From Mesocentrotus franciscanus (Eukaryota > Echinodermata > Echinoidea > Camarodonta > Strongylocentrotidae), in contig CP137674.1 of assembly GCA_037976565.1 (NCBI GenBank), positions 29,977,047 through 30,041,046 of the forward strand: DNA of 64,000 nt. The letters run 5' to 3'. The notes under the pieces are model-generated. The model searched no databases. It saw only the letters and a list, made by a program, of their open reading frames with translations, and was not told where the DNA came from. Positions 12,844 to 25,600 of this stretch are shown piece after piece (the first letter of the stretch is position 1; every line of letters starts with the position of its first letter). The position numbers were made by a program, and so were the translations under genes.

Positions 12844-15653
12844 GATATCTTACCAGTTAATAGGCCTACAATGCTATCAATTTAATGGCGGATCCAGGAT
12901 TCACAAATGTAGATCGCTTGTCATCAAACTTACTTCTAAGAGTGTCTCTATAGGAAACGACATAAAAGACGTCACGATGACGTCATTACTTGACCATGAT
13001 GGTATCCGACTAGACTACTACAGAGACCTCGGTCTTGTCTAGAGCAGTCTCGTTTTGATAATAGTGACCAAAATTGTTTCCTCTACACGAATAACACTTT
13101 GTAGTAGTATGGTGAAGTATCAGGTGGATTTTTTTAGTTTGGTTTAGTTTATTTTGGGCAATTTAACTGTCATTTACCCAAACTGGAGTTGTCATAATTA
13201 TTGTGCTATTTGTTTGTACAGCGTGCTATTATCATCTTCGTACCATAATACGAAACATGTATGTTTTCAGGTAAAGTTATTCAACTATATCAGAAATATG
13301 TGCATCACATCACCATGTACTCACATAATTATACGGTAGAGCATATACTCCAGTCGTGCATTAAATGTCCTTGTATTTGATTTAAAATGACTTGGTTTCT
13401 CTACTGCATGATGACATATTATTAGATCTCTAAATTGTATAAACATCTTATGATTATTTTCACCAAGGAGATACTAGGCGAGCCCAATATAGCTACATGT
13501 ATGTTGAACACGCTCTCTTCGCATTGAACAAATATCGAAACAAAACGTGAGCGTATAGTTTTTTTTTTTTTGGGGTTCTAAATAGATAAAACAGTATAGC
13601 TAGAAATTCTGATTAAAAGGTACACACCATGAACATCGCGAATATATTTTTTTTCTTTCTCAATCATAGCGACATAAAAATATTGGTTAAACTATTGTGT
13701 ATATTTATACTAACTAAGAAAATCATAGCGGTCTAGTTACGATCTTATCTTTTTCTGAAAATGACCACCCCTTCCAAATATAGCCATAAAATATACTTTA
13801 TTATTAGTTTCCATGAATATTATGACTATACATTCATAAAGCAAGGAAGACTATGCAGAAATACAAGACGTCATCATGTGTTTGACATATATTGGATTTC
13901 CTTCTCAGTCCTGTAAGGTCTTCTCGCATTACTGTCCGTGACATTGTATGCAGTGACCATAGATAACAGTCCCACTATATAGGAAGTCGGGTAAGGAAAT
14001 CGCTAACTGATCAAAGACACCACAGATAAGGCGTTAAATGGTCTTTTCCCTTCCATAAGGGCTATTTTAAATTAGATATACATGTATAGTGTGTATACAA
14101 TTATAATGTTTTAAAGGATACTTATTTAGAAAAAAAATACATATAATTTTGATCTCATATTACGAGCTTTGGGTATTTTGTAACACAGATTCAACCTCAT
14201 ATTACACCGACTACTGCAGTTGAAGGCCTACTATTTGTTTTAATCTACGTAATATAGATGTACTTATAAAATTTACCGCTGTGATAGCCAGGGTGTATGT
14301 AGTAGAATGTATAATTGATGATTAGACAGTAGTTATTCATTTTTTCTTGAAACAGGTTTAGAAAAATAGGATTCATACATGATAATTCAAGATTGCTGAT
14401 ACTTATAAGACTGTATTGAGTTGATGACAACGTCAGAATACAGAGATGACTTAGTACCTTCAAGTACCTTACTTGCAGTACCTAAGCAGCAGTTGTTAAC
14501 TTGAAGACAAAGAAAGAAAAAGAAGAGAGGGGTCCTAGAGAAGGGTGGTGAAAATAGTATAAATAAAGAGAGAAGCAGAGGGGACAAGAGAGATACAGGG
14601 AAAGGTAGAGAGTATATCATTTGCAGAGTTCCTATAGAATCATTCCTGGGGCTGTAAATATGAATCATTGGATCATGTGACAGCTTCCTTTAAAATACTC
14701 GACTCTTACCCATCCCTCTCACACCGAGTTTAGCCGAGTGACCTTGATATGTATTCAGACCACACCCAAGTCACATTTAAAGCTGAAGTAGGGTTTGGAA
14801 AATATCCTAGACTAACCGAACTTCTAACTTCAACCTCGGACAATATACCTAACATTATTCCTAAACCTAACCTAACCTAACACCCTACTGCAACCCTAGA
14901 CCTACGTTCATATAACCCTAATATTGTATAAAGTAAAGCACGGGGCAATCAATGTAGAAGAACAGTATGGAATGAGTAAAACATCTAATGCATCTCGATG
15001 GTTCACGCTCGAGCAGGTAATAAGATGAAAAGGTTTTAATAAATGCTGAACAAAACTCAGTATTAAGCAACCCCTTTAAAGGGATAGGCAATTATTATAG
15101 GTCAGAATATGAATTCTTCACATTTTCAAAAATATATGTATAGTCCTACCCTTTATTACTCAAAGTTGCGTAAAGAACCACCCCAAAAAAAAAAAAAAAA
15201 ACTTACCTACTGAAACTGGATAGACTAAGTACATTCTTGAAAACGCAGTAATGAGTAATTATAGGCCTAATTATTTTAGATTGTCATTGCACCATCAGCA
15301 TTCCCATCCACTTAAGAAAGTTACTACTTGTTTTTCATATTAAATCAATGATATCAATGATTGTACATCAATACTCGAGAGCAGTCATTAATACATGTAT
15401 ATTCATAAACCAGGACACCCCTCACATGTTAACCACGGACGTCGACCCTGCTGTGCATTAGGGGCAGCTCCCCCTTTTTTGAGAGGGAGAAAGGGAGACA
15501 GAGAGTGCGTACATACATATACGTGAATACAATAAACAAAACAAACAACACAAAACTTGTTTTCATTTGCTCAGGATTCGCTTTTTGGCTATTCGCCTCG
15601 TTCTTTGCAATGCTTCCTGCATTGATCTGTAAAGGTCAAACATATTGTACCGT
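12844..15653. other. No recognisable gene
   Basis: AT-rich sequence with no supported exon. A GA-rich tract occurs near 14505-14610. CCTAACCTAA copies at about 14860-14885 are short and not a telomere array. A poly-A run lies at 15184-15200. Confidence 0.5.
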
Positions 15654-15723
15654 ATTTTGTCAGAGTGAAATAAATATGATTTCAATCAATTTTGTCAGAG
15701 TGAAATAAATATGATTTCAATCA
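15654..15723. repeat. 35-bp perfect tandem duplication
   Basis: The unit beginning ATTTTGTCAGAGTGAAATAA is present twice head to tail with no difference, indicating a recent duplication. Confidence 0.9.
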
Positions 15724-17320
15724 ATGGAGCGCCAGGAGTGTCAACTATGACAGACATTAACCAAATATTGATATCAGTATTAATACAAAACGTGTGCCTA
15801 CCATATTGCATACAATTTCTCGTGTATCCTTACTTACAATGTGTATGATGCTGAGCAATGTTTTCCCCTCCTCCCCCCCCACAACCCCATGGGTAAACCA
15901 ACGCTTCTGCTGTCAACTGCGCCCTTCCTATCGCCTTCAGTATGTCGAGAATAATTACACAACCTATGGAGAAATGTTTTTGGAAGGTGTCGGGCAAACA
16001 TGTGCGACACCCTAGAACCTATTATATTCGTGGGTTTTGTGGTTAACATGTAGATAGGCAGCGAAAACCACCAGTTAAACTATCATATTTTATTGATATT
16101 GATTCTACTGTGACCGGGTGTGTATTTGCTATCTTTTTGAAAATGACTAAATCATTTTGTTAATATCAATTTTCATACCTATTTTCAGTGCAAAATTCAT
16201 TTCAATTTGTAGTGCTTCATTTATTTTAGGAAGTGCTATTCTTGAGATATATGGCTGTTTATTCTGAACTCATTTGAATCAACAGAATAATAATTAACGA
16301 TATTGACAATAAGCAATTAGTACACATTCCATACGAAAGCTATATCACATCGTTCATAAAATATTTGTTTACAACTTAAAATACTTTAAGGCTTGGCCAT
16401 GACATCGCTCGAAGAGTTGTTTTGACAAAGGAATTGGAACAGTTGCCAAATACAATTTCGTAAGCATGCCTAAAAAAACATGCTGATCGACAAAAATATA
16501 ACTTCATAATATTTTTGTTTGTCTGACGTACTTGTATTATATTCAATTCATCGGATATTTGTTAATATTTTATGATAATCACTTGCTCTGTGAATGTGAT
16601 TTAGAAAACAAGACTTACCCCATCGCTGTGACAATACCTCACAGCTTAACGCCGCAAGAAGAATGAAAAACTGCGTATGAACCCAATCCATAATTGCTAT
16701 CAGAGATTATTATTCCTTCATAAAACTTCCGAAAGTCAGGATTTCAGCAACATTTGGAACTTGTAGTCAGGCAGCGCCTCGGAGTATTTGAGTATTCCAA
16801 ACAGATAGGTGAAGATTTGTAGGCACGTATTTTATTCCTTTCGTATAAAGGAACTGTAAATGTTGCTGATCCGCTCAAGGAAAAGAACTCCCCCTAAATC
16901 AACAAAGTGAAACTAAGTTTGGACATCAAAGGGAATGTCCAAAACTTCATGAGATGCGAGTTTGCCACCACAAATCGTCCCAAGTGAGTTGACGAGTATT
17001 CCTTCGCACAAAAATTGGACTGATGTCAGATTATTCCCTTCAAAGTAAACAATTATCCCCAATGTGATTGAATTTCAAGTTCAAATCTTATGGAGGGAAC
17101 GTCAGACATCATGTAGTAAGTTGCAAAGAAGCCAAAAAGGAAGCGCAACTTTTTTTTTGACGCACAGAATCCCCAGTGTGGAAATTTGTGCGTGCGTTTT
17201 GGCGGGTTTCGTTCTGTCGTCTGCACTAATGCTGTATAATGCTGGATACACTTCGCATATAGAAGGGGACGACTCTCTTTCCCTCTCTTGACTCATACCG
17301 TGATTTCACAAGGTGTTTCC
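15724..17320. other. No recognisable gene
   Basis: Small frames at 15794-16015 and 17064-17291 match nothing I recognise. No splice-bounded exon or repeat boundary is visible. Confidence 0.5.
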
Positions 17321-17454
17321 TGTCATGCACTCTCTCTGGTCTATAGCAAACAGGGGAACCCTTAAAGGGTATAGTTTGAGATTAAAGTTTACATAGAACA
17401 TGCTTTTAAAAACTGTTGTGCGAATGTCAATTACATAATATTCCTGTCTTTGAC

Positions 17455-17546
<92 letters not shown>

Positions 17547-17680
17547 CCTCTTTTTCTCTGGTCTATAGCAAACAGTGGAACACTGAAAGGATATCAGTTT
17601 TGAGATTAAAGCAAATGTGACCAAAGTCACCAAAGCATAACTAAAACATGTTTGAAAATGATTGTGCGAGTGTCCAATAT
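17321..17680. repeat. Duplicated segment around a (CT)n microsatellite
   Basis: TCTCTCTGGTCTATAGCAAA at about 17331 and TTCTCTGGTCTATAGCAAAC at about 17553 start two diverged copies of a 110-125-bp segment (GGAAC.CT.AAAGG.TAT.., GAGATTAAAG, ATGTTT or TGCTTTT, TTGTGCGA). They are separated by about 100 bp of CT repeat at 17455-17543. Open frames here encode only Arg-Glu repeats. Confidence 0.8.
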
Positions 17681-18326
17681 AAATTTAGAAAATGAAAACA
17701 CCATTTTCACACAAAAAAGACAAAACACTAGAAAAGAGAATTTACAATAGAACGCTATGCTATTATTGGTGTAGGCATTCAATATGGGTATAGTGATAAA
17801 CCGCCATGTTTTTTCCCCACAATTTTTTCCTCTCTCGCTTTGTTTGCTTGCTTAGGCTTCTATGTTTTAATGGAAGAACTGGAAATGTTGATATTCGGGC
17901 ACCTCGAAAAAACTATGCCCCTACCTTAATCGATGCAAAGAACCTAGTTGCATTATTAAATTCGAGAAACTTTATTGAAAACCATCAACTACATCATGAC
18001 CATTATTCGAAACATTAACTTTTCAGTAACCTGTTCACCTTTACAAGAAAACGACGTCAAGATTAATGACGTAAGCTCCCCCATTGCCTTCCACTCAGTA
18101 ATTATTTAAAAAAAACATACCGATGAAATCATGGCTGCTCAACATAAAACCAGTAAGTATAAGATGGAAGACAACCGTATTATGGTAATTTTCTTAGAAG
18201 AAAACATGTCGCATTGCAAGAAAATCAGTCTGTATAAATTATTTTGTAATTTTTTGTATCAGACCTCTACCCCTTTACTTGCAATATATACATGTCGCAT
18301 TGCAAGAAAATGTAATAAAATCTATA

Positions 18327-18362
<36 letters not shown>

Positions 18363-18639
18363 TACCTAAACTCTCTCATCCCTCTGTCATCCCGCTCCTC
18401 CCTTCCACTCTTCCTCATGTCCAAGCCCCTCGAGAAACAAATACTTGTTTCCTGATTCAGAACGGAAACAGTGATGTGACAAATCGCTTATCCTAACCAT
18501 TCCACCATCAAACATGCACATCCTGCCAATAGACCTACTCAGAACCAGGAGGATTTTAACTCTTTGTTAAACGCCGTTCTATCTACAAACAGACTTTAAA
18601 TCTATTCTCTTTTTTCAACCACCAAGAGGTGACATTGGC
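17681..18639. other. No recognisable gene
   Basis: AT-rich sequence with a second CT microsatellite at about 18331-18362. The 121-codon plus frame at 18131-18496 runs through that microsatellite and is not supported as a gene. Confidence 0.5.
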
Positions 18640-18830
18640 ATGTTGTTGAGGGTTTTCAACGCCTGACTGTGGATGCGAAAGTTGTGGGTTCGAGGCCCTG
18701 GCTTGGCATTAACGTCCCTGCAAATACATTTGTCTCACTCGACCCAGGTGTAGTAAGTTGGTACCCGATCAGTTGGTAGGGTGTAATAAACACTAGCCGT
18801 TGATAAGTGTTGTTGGAGATAAAGCCGGTG
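18640..18830 (+). mobile_element. tRNA-derived SINE fragment
   Basis: A tRNA-like head (TGTTGAGGGTTTTCAACGCC with B box GGGTTCGAGGCCC near 18686-18698) is followed by CTCGACCCAGGTGTAGTAAG and GGTACCCGATCAG. These resemble the CCACCCAGGTGTTAAATGGG and GGTACCCGG segment of the SINE at 12489. The 3' end runs into poly-A-like sequence at 18840. Confidence 0.7.
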
Positions 18831-19199
18831 TTTAAATTTAAAAAAAAGAAGAAAAAAACTTTTTCTTTAGAAGCACCTATACGTGTATAGCTTGGAATGT
18901 TTTGATCATTATATGAGATATTTTCCCCAATCAATTCAATGAACTTGTTTTTCTCTTTTTTATAATCAAAATTATCATTATGAAATATATATTTACACTG
19001 TAGGAAGGAAGCGAAATTCCTCCAAAGCGCGAGCCTTATTGTGGGGTCGCCATGACAAAACAGACATACATAAAAGTTGCATAATAATTTTTTTTTTAGT
19101 GTTCCCTTTTCCCTACTAGTTAGAAATTGATAAGCTCGTTTGGGCTCGTTCGTTTTATATTGTGGATATTTCATTATCATTTTTTCGATGGGGCATTCC

Positions 19200-19221
19200 C
19201 CGCATCACCTCGCCCCTTCAC

Positions 19222-19278
<57 letters not shown>

Positions 19279-19870
19279 TTCCTATCCCACTGTCTCTCTC
19301 TCTCTCTGTCTCTCTGTCTCCCTCTCCCTCTCACCTTAATCAGTGCAAAAGCTACAGATTTAACAATACAGTGGCTTAACTAGATACCATCGACGGAAAT
19401 GCAACGTTAAACACTAATCCTTCTTTTCTCAATGGTGTGTAGATTAATGCTGATTGAATGTTCAACGTCGATCCAAAATGTTCGCCCCCTAAAGTTGTTT
19501 GATAATAATGTTTGAAATGGGTACACATAAATACAAGAGATTTTTGAAGACATAAGATAAAGATTTATTCCGCATCAGGATTACAATCTATGTCAAGAAA
19601 GAAAAGAAATGCTAATTTGAAAGATATATTTTTAATAATTTCATTCAGTAATGCGATGTGAAAATGACTTTTTACTAAGTACATAGACTTGACAGATATT
19701 ATGTAAAGTTGCACTCAACAAGATTATCCATAATTCATTTAGTTTTGTACGGTAAAAAAAAAAGGAACAAAAACTTACCAATGTAAATTCAGTGCACAAT
19801 CTGACAGTTTTTTATACAACATTTTAAATTTTACTCCAAGTTTATACATAACTCATTGTGATGGGTTAAT
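19200..19870. repeat. Duplicated flanking segment downstream of gene 1
   Basis: A CT microsatellite (19222-19335) followed by CACCTTAATCAGTGCAAAAG and about 500 bp of sequence matches 52200-52850 at high identity with small indels. This places the region in the same tandem unit as the lectin genes. It is non-coding; open frames through the CT tract are Leu-Ser repeats only. Confidence 0.8.
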
Positions 19871-20009
19871 ATAATTTTCTTTTTAATCAGTGTGACGTTT
19901 AGCAGAGAGAAAATATTATAATTTGCTTATTAAGATGATCTTAAGAAATAATGCTTATTCATACTACTTTATACGAAATAATGCTTATCCATACTACTTT
20001 ATACGAAAC

Positions 20010-20331
20010 AATACTTTCTTGCCCCAAGTCGTTTCCCGAGAGATGGCGCTAGACGATACAGCTAATGAGAGCTATCTATGCACAGAGCATGCATCTATGT
20101 GTATATATGGCTCTGCAGCTCATATGTGCCACGCAGAATCGTACAACGGTTTTTGGGGGAAAGGTGACATTGATTGTCAGGCTATTATTATTTCTATGAA
20201 CGTTTCTACGATTCTTTTTAGCATCGTAAAGCTGCAAAGAGATCCTATGCTAGAAAACTAAGAGAGGATCTATATGTAAAGCTGGTCTAGCGCCATCTCT
20301 CGGGGAAAATGACTAAGTCAAGAAAGTATTT
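20010..20331. mobile_element. Foldback MITE in the gene 1 3' flank
   Basis: AATACTTTCTTGCCCCAAGT through GAGAGATGGCGCTAGACGAT on the left has an inverted counterpart ending GAAAGTATTTTA on the right (CTAGCGCCATCTCTCGGGGA), arms about 55 bp. Diverged, internally shortened copies sit at the same place beside genes 2 and 3 (44857-45129 and 54005-54286), so it was inserted before the lectin unit was duplicated. Just upstream, at about 19944-20008, is a 34-bp tandem duplication (AATAATGCTTATTCATACTA). Confidence 0.75.
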
Positions 20332-20377
20332 TACAGTTAATTTTACAGTAAATTACAGCTTCCAATTCATAATTGTC

Positions 20378-20383
20378 TTTTAT
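20378..20383 (-). terminator. Candidate poly(A) signal AATAAA of gene 1
   Basis: On the minus strand AATAAA lies about 430 nt past the gene 1 stop. The equivalent signals of genes 2 and 3 lie only about 42 nt past their stops. The difference is the MITE at 20431-20814, in which I find no AATAAA of its own. Confidence 0.5.
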
Positions 20384-20426
20384 TAACCATGTCGACGAAT
20401 CAATCCTGAATTCTCAGTTGATTAAG

Positions 20427-20818
20427 TTAAAGATAAAGTTGAGTTCTGGTCATGCGATTGCATTGTGAAAGAAACGTTGTGGAATCGATCAGAAAAGGTT
20501 GATCAGCTAGCATATAAGTATTGGTGTGTACTGCAAGGTTCTGGAATCATCAAAATGATAAGAAATTTGGCCCAGTTTTGGTAAAGTTACAAGCACTGTA
20601 CACAGAAAGATGTATATGGGACTACACGAACATGTGGCATAAAAATCCGTCCCGATTTTTATGATGTTACATGCCATATTTAGAATATTAAGGCATTTGA
20701 AGAGCCATGCTTTTCAGGGAACATTTTTTTATCTGATGTTCTTCCACACTTGCATGATTCAATGATAACGCTCACAAATTATTTTTCACCTCTTCCCAGA
20801 ACTCCACCTTCTCTTTAA
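20427..20818. mobile_element. TTAA-flanked MITE inserted in the stop codon of gene 1
   Basis: TTAA at 20427-20430 and 20815-20818 flank a 384-bp element with inverted ends AGATAAAGTTGAGTTCTGG and AGAGAAGGTGGAGTTCTGG. Genes 2 and 3 show the unoccupied site: the same flank reads GTTGATGAAGTTAAGCC with a single TTAA. In gene 1 that TTAA comprises the last base of the final Ala codon plus the TAA stop. Its left half matches the copies at 7468 and 61725; its right half matches only the copy at 57182. Confidence 0.93.
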
Positions 20819-21062
20819 GCCCGTGAATAGGTTTTTGCTCCGGGATGTGTGTCATAGCTGACTCCAGATGTCGTCTGGCATTCCTTGCCAAGCAAGCACG
20901 CCCTCTCGTGGGCAATGTAGGTGAAGCAAGAGCAAGTGACGTCAGCAAGGCAGTGTTGTGCGCATCTGGTCGAAGAGGAGACTCGGAATGATGCATGCAC
21001 GTAGGCATCGAGGAGTCTTGCATTGTCGGCCGAGAGCTTTAAGATTGCGGACCGCATCAGAG
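20815..21062 (-). CDS. Gene 1 exon 4: PAN/apple-like domain and stop
   Basis: A 248-nt last exon, acceptor TTCATTGTAG/CTCTG. It encodes [20 protein letters not shown], then a Cys cluster [18 protein letters not shown] and ACLLGKEC typical of the PAN/apple fold, ending YSRA and TAA. PAN domains mediate protein or carbohydrate binding. The paralogous exons at 45224 and 54378 are nearly identical. The stop codon lies inside a MITE target duplication. Confidence 0.85.
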
Positions 21063-21694
21063 CTACAATGAAAACATAACAACTTATATGAAATGTATAA
21101 ATACATTACACAACAACTGTCCTAGAATTTCAAAATCAATTGTGTCTTTTCATGGAGCTAGAACACTGTAGTGTTCTATAGCTCCATGGTCTTTTGAACA
21201 AAATAATAATAGGAAGTGCTCACGAATTATCTTTTTTAATGTGAATAACTGAAACGGATTTTTTTTTTTCCCCCACTTAAAGTCCGCGTGATTAAGACAA
21301 CAAATTTACCTTGATCTCTAGATGACAAGTTTACAGTCGTGGGTACTGACTGGGTAGTGGAAACGGGTGACGGGTCTGGTGTTGCAGAAGTGCCTTCTGT
21401 TGACTCCACAAAAGTCCCTGAGGCTTGCCCTGTCGCAGTGGTACATGCTGCTGGCGTTGTTGTTGATGATGACGATGATTTGATGCTTGTGGACAGTTCG
21501 GTTGCGTCACTGGATATGCCTGTATGATCGAGTAGTAGAGTGTTATGGCTCATACATCTAGGCTATATGATTCTTTCAAAAGATATGAGAGCTCTGTAAA
21601 GGCCAGAGATCGAGCTCTGTGCTAATTCAAAAGTTAAAATTTCATTCAGATCTCTCCCTTCTCAATCAAAGTTGGTTGCAGGGTCTCTTTAATT

Positions 21695-21744
<50 letters not shown>

Positions 21745-22611
21745 ATTTATAATGCGCACATATCCACCCCAAGGGATGCTCAAGGCTCCTAACAAGGAGA
21801 TACATTAAACATATGAACGTAAATGAGAAGTTACAGAGAACGAAAATAATTGAATATATTTAAATATAATTAAACAACGTTAATTACATCAGATTGTGAA
21901 ATACACTACAATACACTAAACTGACGAATACAGGGGGACGCCATCTACGTCTCCTTTTTTGACAACTGCACGTAAACAAATGGATCGACTTGAGTAACGG
22001 TGGTCAGCGACTTCATCTCTACATGGTCAGTGTTCGCGAAACAGACCGAAGTTCTCCTCACGCTTCGGTTTCGCATATGTTGCACGCACTTGATTGCCGC
22101 GGTCGCGTCGTCCGTAGTCGTATTTATATACCCGTTTGGCCCCGAGTCAGGCCACGGGAAAGCCACGTAGTCTCGTCAGTTTACACCCCCTTTAACTAAG
22201 GAATTCAGACATTAGATAGGCTTTCAAGTTTTTTGGAACAAATTTTGATTGGCTAGCTCTGTCACCCCAACTCCTCTTTGTTTTTAATTCGATTAACTTT
22301 GTTGAAATGGAGGAACGAATTGCCTGCACGAGAACTTGAAGAGATATTGAGAAGAGAGGAAATATATTCAGGGACAAAACCATTTAGTGAACGGTAGGTG
22401 AGTATTAGCATTATATATTTGATACGCTGTGCTATTGGAAGCCAGTGAAGGTTCTTGAGTATTTGAGTATTATGGGTCAAACGTATAAATTTTAAGCAAG
22501 TTTCAAAGTTGTATTTGTTGTTTATGCAATATAGATCATCACCAGAGTTACTCATCATATCAAAATTGATGTTCAGAGGGACAATGTTCAGAAATATTAG
22601 ACGTATGCATA

Positions 22612-22652
<41 letters not shown>

Positions 22653-25600
22653 CGTGTGTGTAAAAACTCGTTTGTAAAAACCCAACGGGTAATGTGGGTG
22701 AAAAGACTATTGTACGGAGAAAAATCTATGAGATGGAAGCTATACTTTGATTTCTGCTTCAAGATGGTAGGGGGTAGATTTATTTTTTTGTGTAACTATG
22801 ATTCCAGGTTATTAAGTCTCAAAGTACCTAAGTTCTATTTAGAAATGATCAAAGCATGGGAAGAGTTAGAAGGTTGTAGGAATTTTGAAGAAAAGAATAA
22901 TCCAATTATTTTTAACAATAAAGATTTCTTATTGGAAAAGAAAATGATTTTTGATGAGGAGTTGTTTACACGCAATATAATTTCAATTCAAGATATTTTT
23001 GCTGAAAATGGTATGCGGGCAATATCTCATTTTCAACATTTGGGGCTAAAAGGAAACAAAATTGTTGATGTATGGAATATTGGGAAGCTATTTTGAGAAG
23101 CGGAAAAAAGGATAACTGGAGTTTAGTGGATGTAAAAGAGTATGATATTTTAATGCAGTTTAACAGTACTGTGAAGCTCCTCAGAGATGTATTATCAAGG
23201 AAGGTTTATGAATATTTTATAGAGAAGTTACAACATTTATTTGTTTTGAAGATTCATGATGGACGGAAATTTTCAGATTTTTCAAATGAGGTATGTAGGG
23301 AGATATTTAGTAGGCCCAGGAAATGTACTCTTGTTAACAGACTAAGAGAAATTCAGTATAGCTGCTTCATGGAGCAATATATACTAGAGAACACTTATTC
23401 AGATTCGGCTTTGTTGTAGATAACTTGTGCTCACTTTGTAAGCAAAAGATTGAAACATATTTACACTTGTTCTGGGAGTGTGCACAGGTTCAAAGGTTAT
23501 GGCAGAATGTAATAGATAAGTTTGAGCTAAGGGAATAAAGGTCTATCGACTGGATAGATATTCATTTAGGGTTGTCCGGTAATTCCCCACGAATAAAGAT
23601 ATTTAATACAATTATTTTTGCAATGAAATATTGGATATATAGATGCAGGGGTAAGTCCGTAATATTGTCTTTGGGGAGTTTCAAAAGAACTGTTGGAATT
23701 TAGGGAAGAAGAAAAGAATATTGCAGGAGGGCAGGCAAATTGGCCTTACATTTACAGAAGTGGGAACAAGTGAAGTTTTCATGAACTTTTAACACTGGGC
23801 TATTGTGGCTATTGTAGCCTCGTTTAAATGATTTTTTTGTTATTTTTTGTTTTGTTAATAGATTGTTTCTGTTTTTCTGTCGCTCCAATTTGGGGTATTC
23901 TGAGGGGGCTAGGAACAGTGTGCGTATATGTGTGGAAGTATGGTCGGGGGCGTGTTTCATCAACTAAAATCGATTTCGATTTTAAAAATCGATTTTAAGG
24001 CCGAATCGATTTTAGCTTAAAATTGATAGTTGTGAGCTGTTTCATCAAATCGATTTTAAGCTAAAATAGATTTTTAGGGGTCTGTAATCAAGGCTAGTGA
24101 ATTTGGGGTAAATCTACTACAAAATGGCATCGGTAAGCGTACTGCAAGAGAGGTCCTAGAAAAGTAAGTAAATTCCGTTTTTCTCTGAAAATATTAATTC
24201 TGTTGATAAAAACTGTGTTATTTTGGAAGAAGAAAAGTATTCCTCTCATCTTTATGCGAATACATTTTTATTTAACCGAACGATATTTAACTTATATATC
24301 AGTTAATATCCCCCCAACTGGGCTAAAGTGCATGAATTGCACCGGTTAATTCATTTCAGTCCCATTCATATAAATCCATGCAGGTCCAACTAAAATTGTC
24401 TACCGATGATCGTTTGTTAGGACAGGACAGGTACAAATATTCTTGCATTATTTGCAATTGTTGCCAATTGATAACAATTATAGGTCCAACACGGCCTTAG
24501 GAATCATCATGTTGTATGGTTAATGATGGGTCTTGTGCTTATATTATAGATCTAATAGTTATACTAGATTCTATTTCTAGACTAAACTAAGTCTAGCCCA
24601 GTTGTAAAACTTGTAGATTTGGGTTTAGAATCTAGATCTAGGACTTTTGTAGAAGAATCTAGAGTAGAGATTAGACCCTCTTAAACTTACTAAGTAGATC
24701 TAGACTAATACTAGTCTACTAGTACTAGTAGTACTCGAGTAGGCCTAGCGCCTAGGCCTACTGTACTCTGCACTAGTACTTAGGCTCTAGGCTAGTGCTC
24801 TAGACTTCTTCGATTTCTGGCATTCTGTCAGCCTAGCCGCACCGGTAAAGTAGCTCTCGAGTCTAGGCCTAGGCTAGATCTAGAGCTAGATGATGATAGA
24901 TCTAGATAGTAGACTATCTAGATCTAGATGGTAATTGGTACTATAGGCCTAGGCCTAGATCTATCCCTTGTCTTGTTTTTGTTAATAATTACAATCTAGA
25001 TCTAGTCTAGATCTAGACCGAAGATTTCTGTCTTTTCAGTTAGCCTTGATAGGGTCGGCTCCTTCTTTAGAGACAGAAGCCGACCATAGGCTCCTGTGAA
25101 AATTTGGCCATTTATGGCCAAAACTTGCCCAAATACTACATTTACCCGATGCATATCCGATGCATTTATTATTGTAAATTAGGCCTAGGCTAAACTACAT
25201 CGGTTCCACTTACCAGATTGACTGTATGATGCGTTTAAGGGTCTTTTTCTGGATTTTCGCCGAAATGAGCTCCGTGTTGAATTCTTGCAGCCGTATTTTA
25301 AACTGTTACTGCGCATGAAGGAAGATGACGTCATCCATTGACTAACAGTTTAAAATACGGCTGCAAGAATTTCAACACGGAGCTCAATTTCGGCGATAAA
25401 AATCCAGAAAAAAGTGGAACCGATGTAGTTTAGCCTAGGCCTAATTTACAATAATAAATGCATCGGATATGCATCGGGTAAAATGTAGTATTTGGGCAAA
25501 GAGTTTTGGCCATAAATGGCCAAAGTGTTTTCACAGGAGCGCCTATGGTCGGCTTCTGTCTCTAAAGAGAGGAGCCGACCCTACCCAAATCAGAGGCTAA

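Noticed and set aside
14855..14890. Telomere-like CCTAA repeats
   Set aside because: Only three to four copies, degenerate, and not the TTAGGG unit; interstitial low-complexity sequence.
17306..17633. Long Arg-Glu repeat frames on the minus strand
   Set aside because: They are translations of the CT/GA microsatellite and have no other coding features.
22509..22745. N-terminal part of the 195-codon plus frame ending at 23096
   Set aside because: The first 75 codons cross the (TG)n microsatellite and the antisense of another LINE; only the part after about 22745 resembles a LINE protein.
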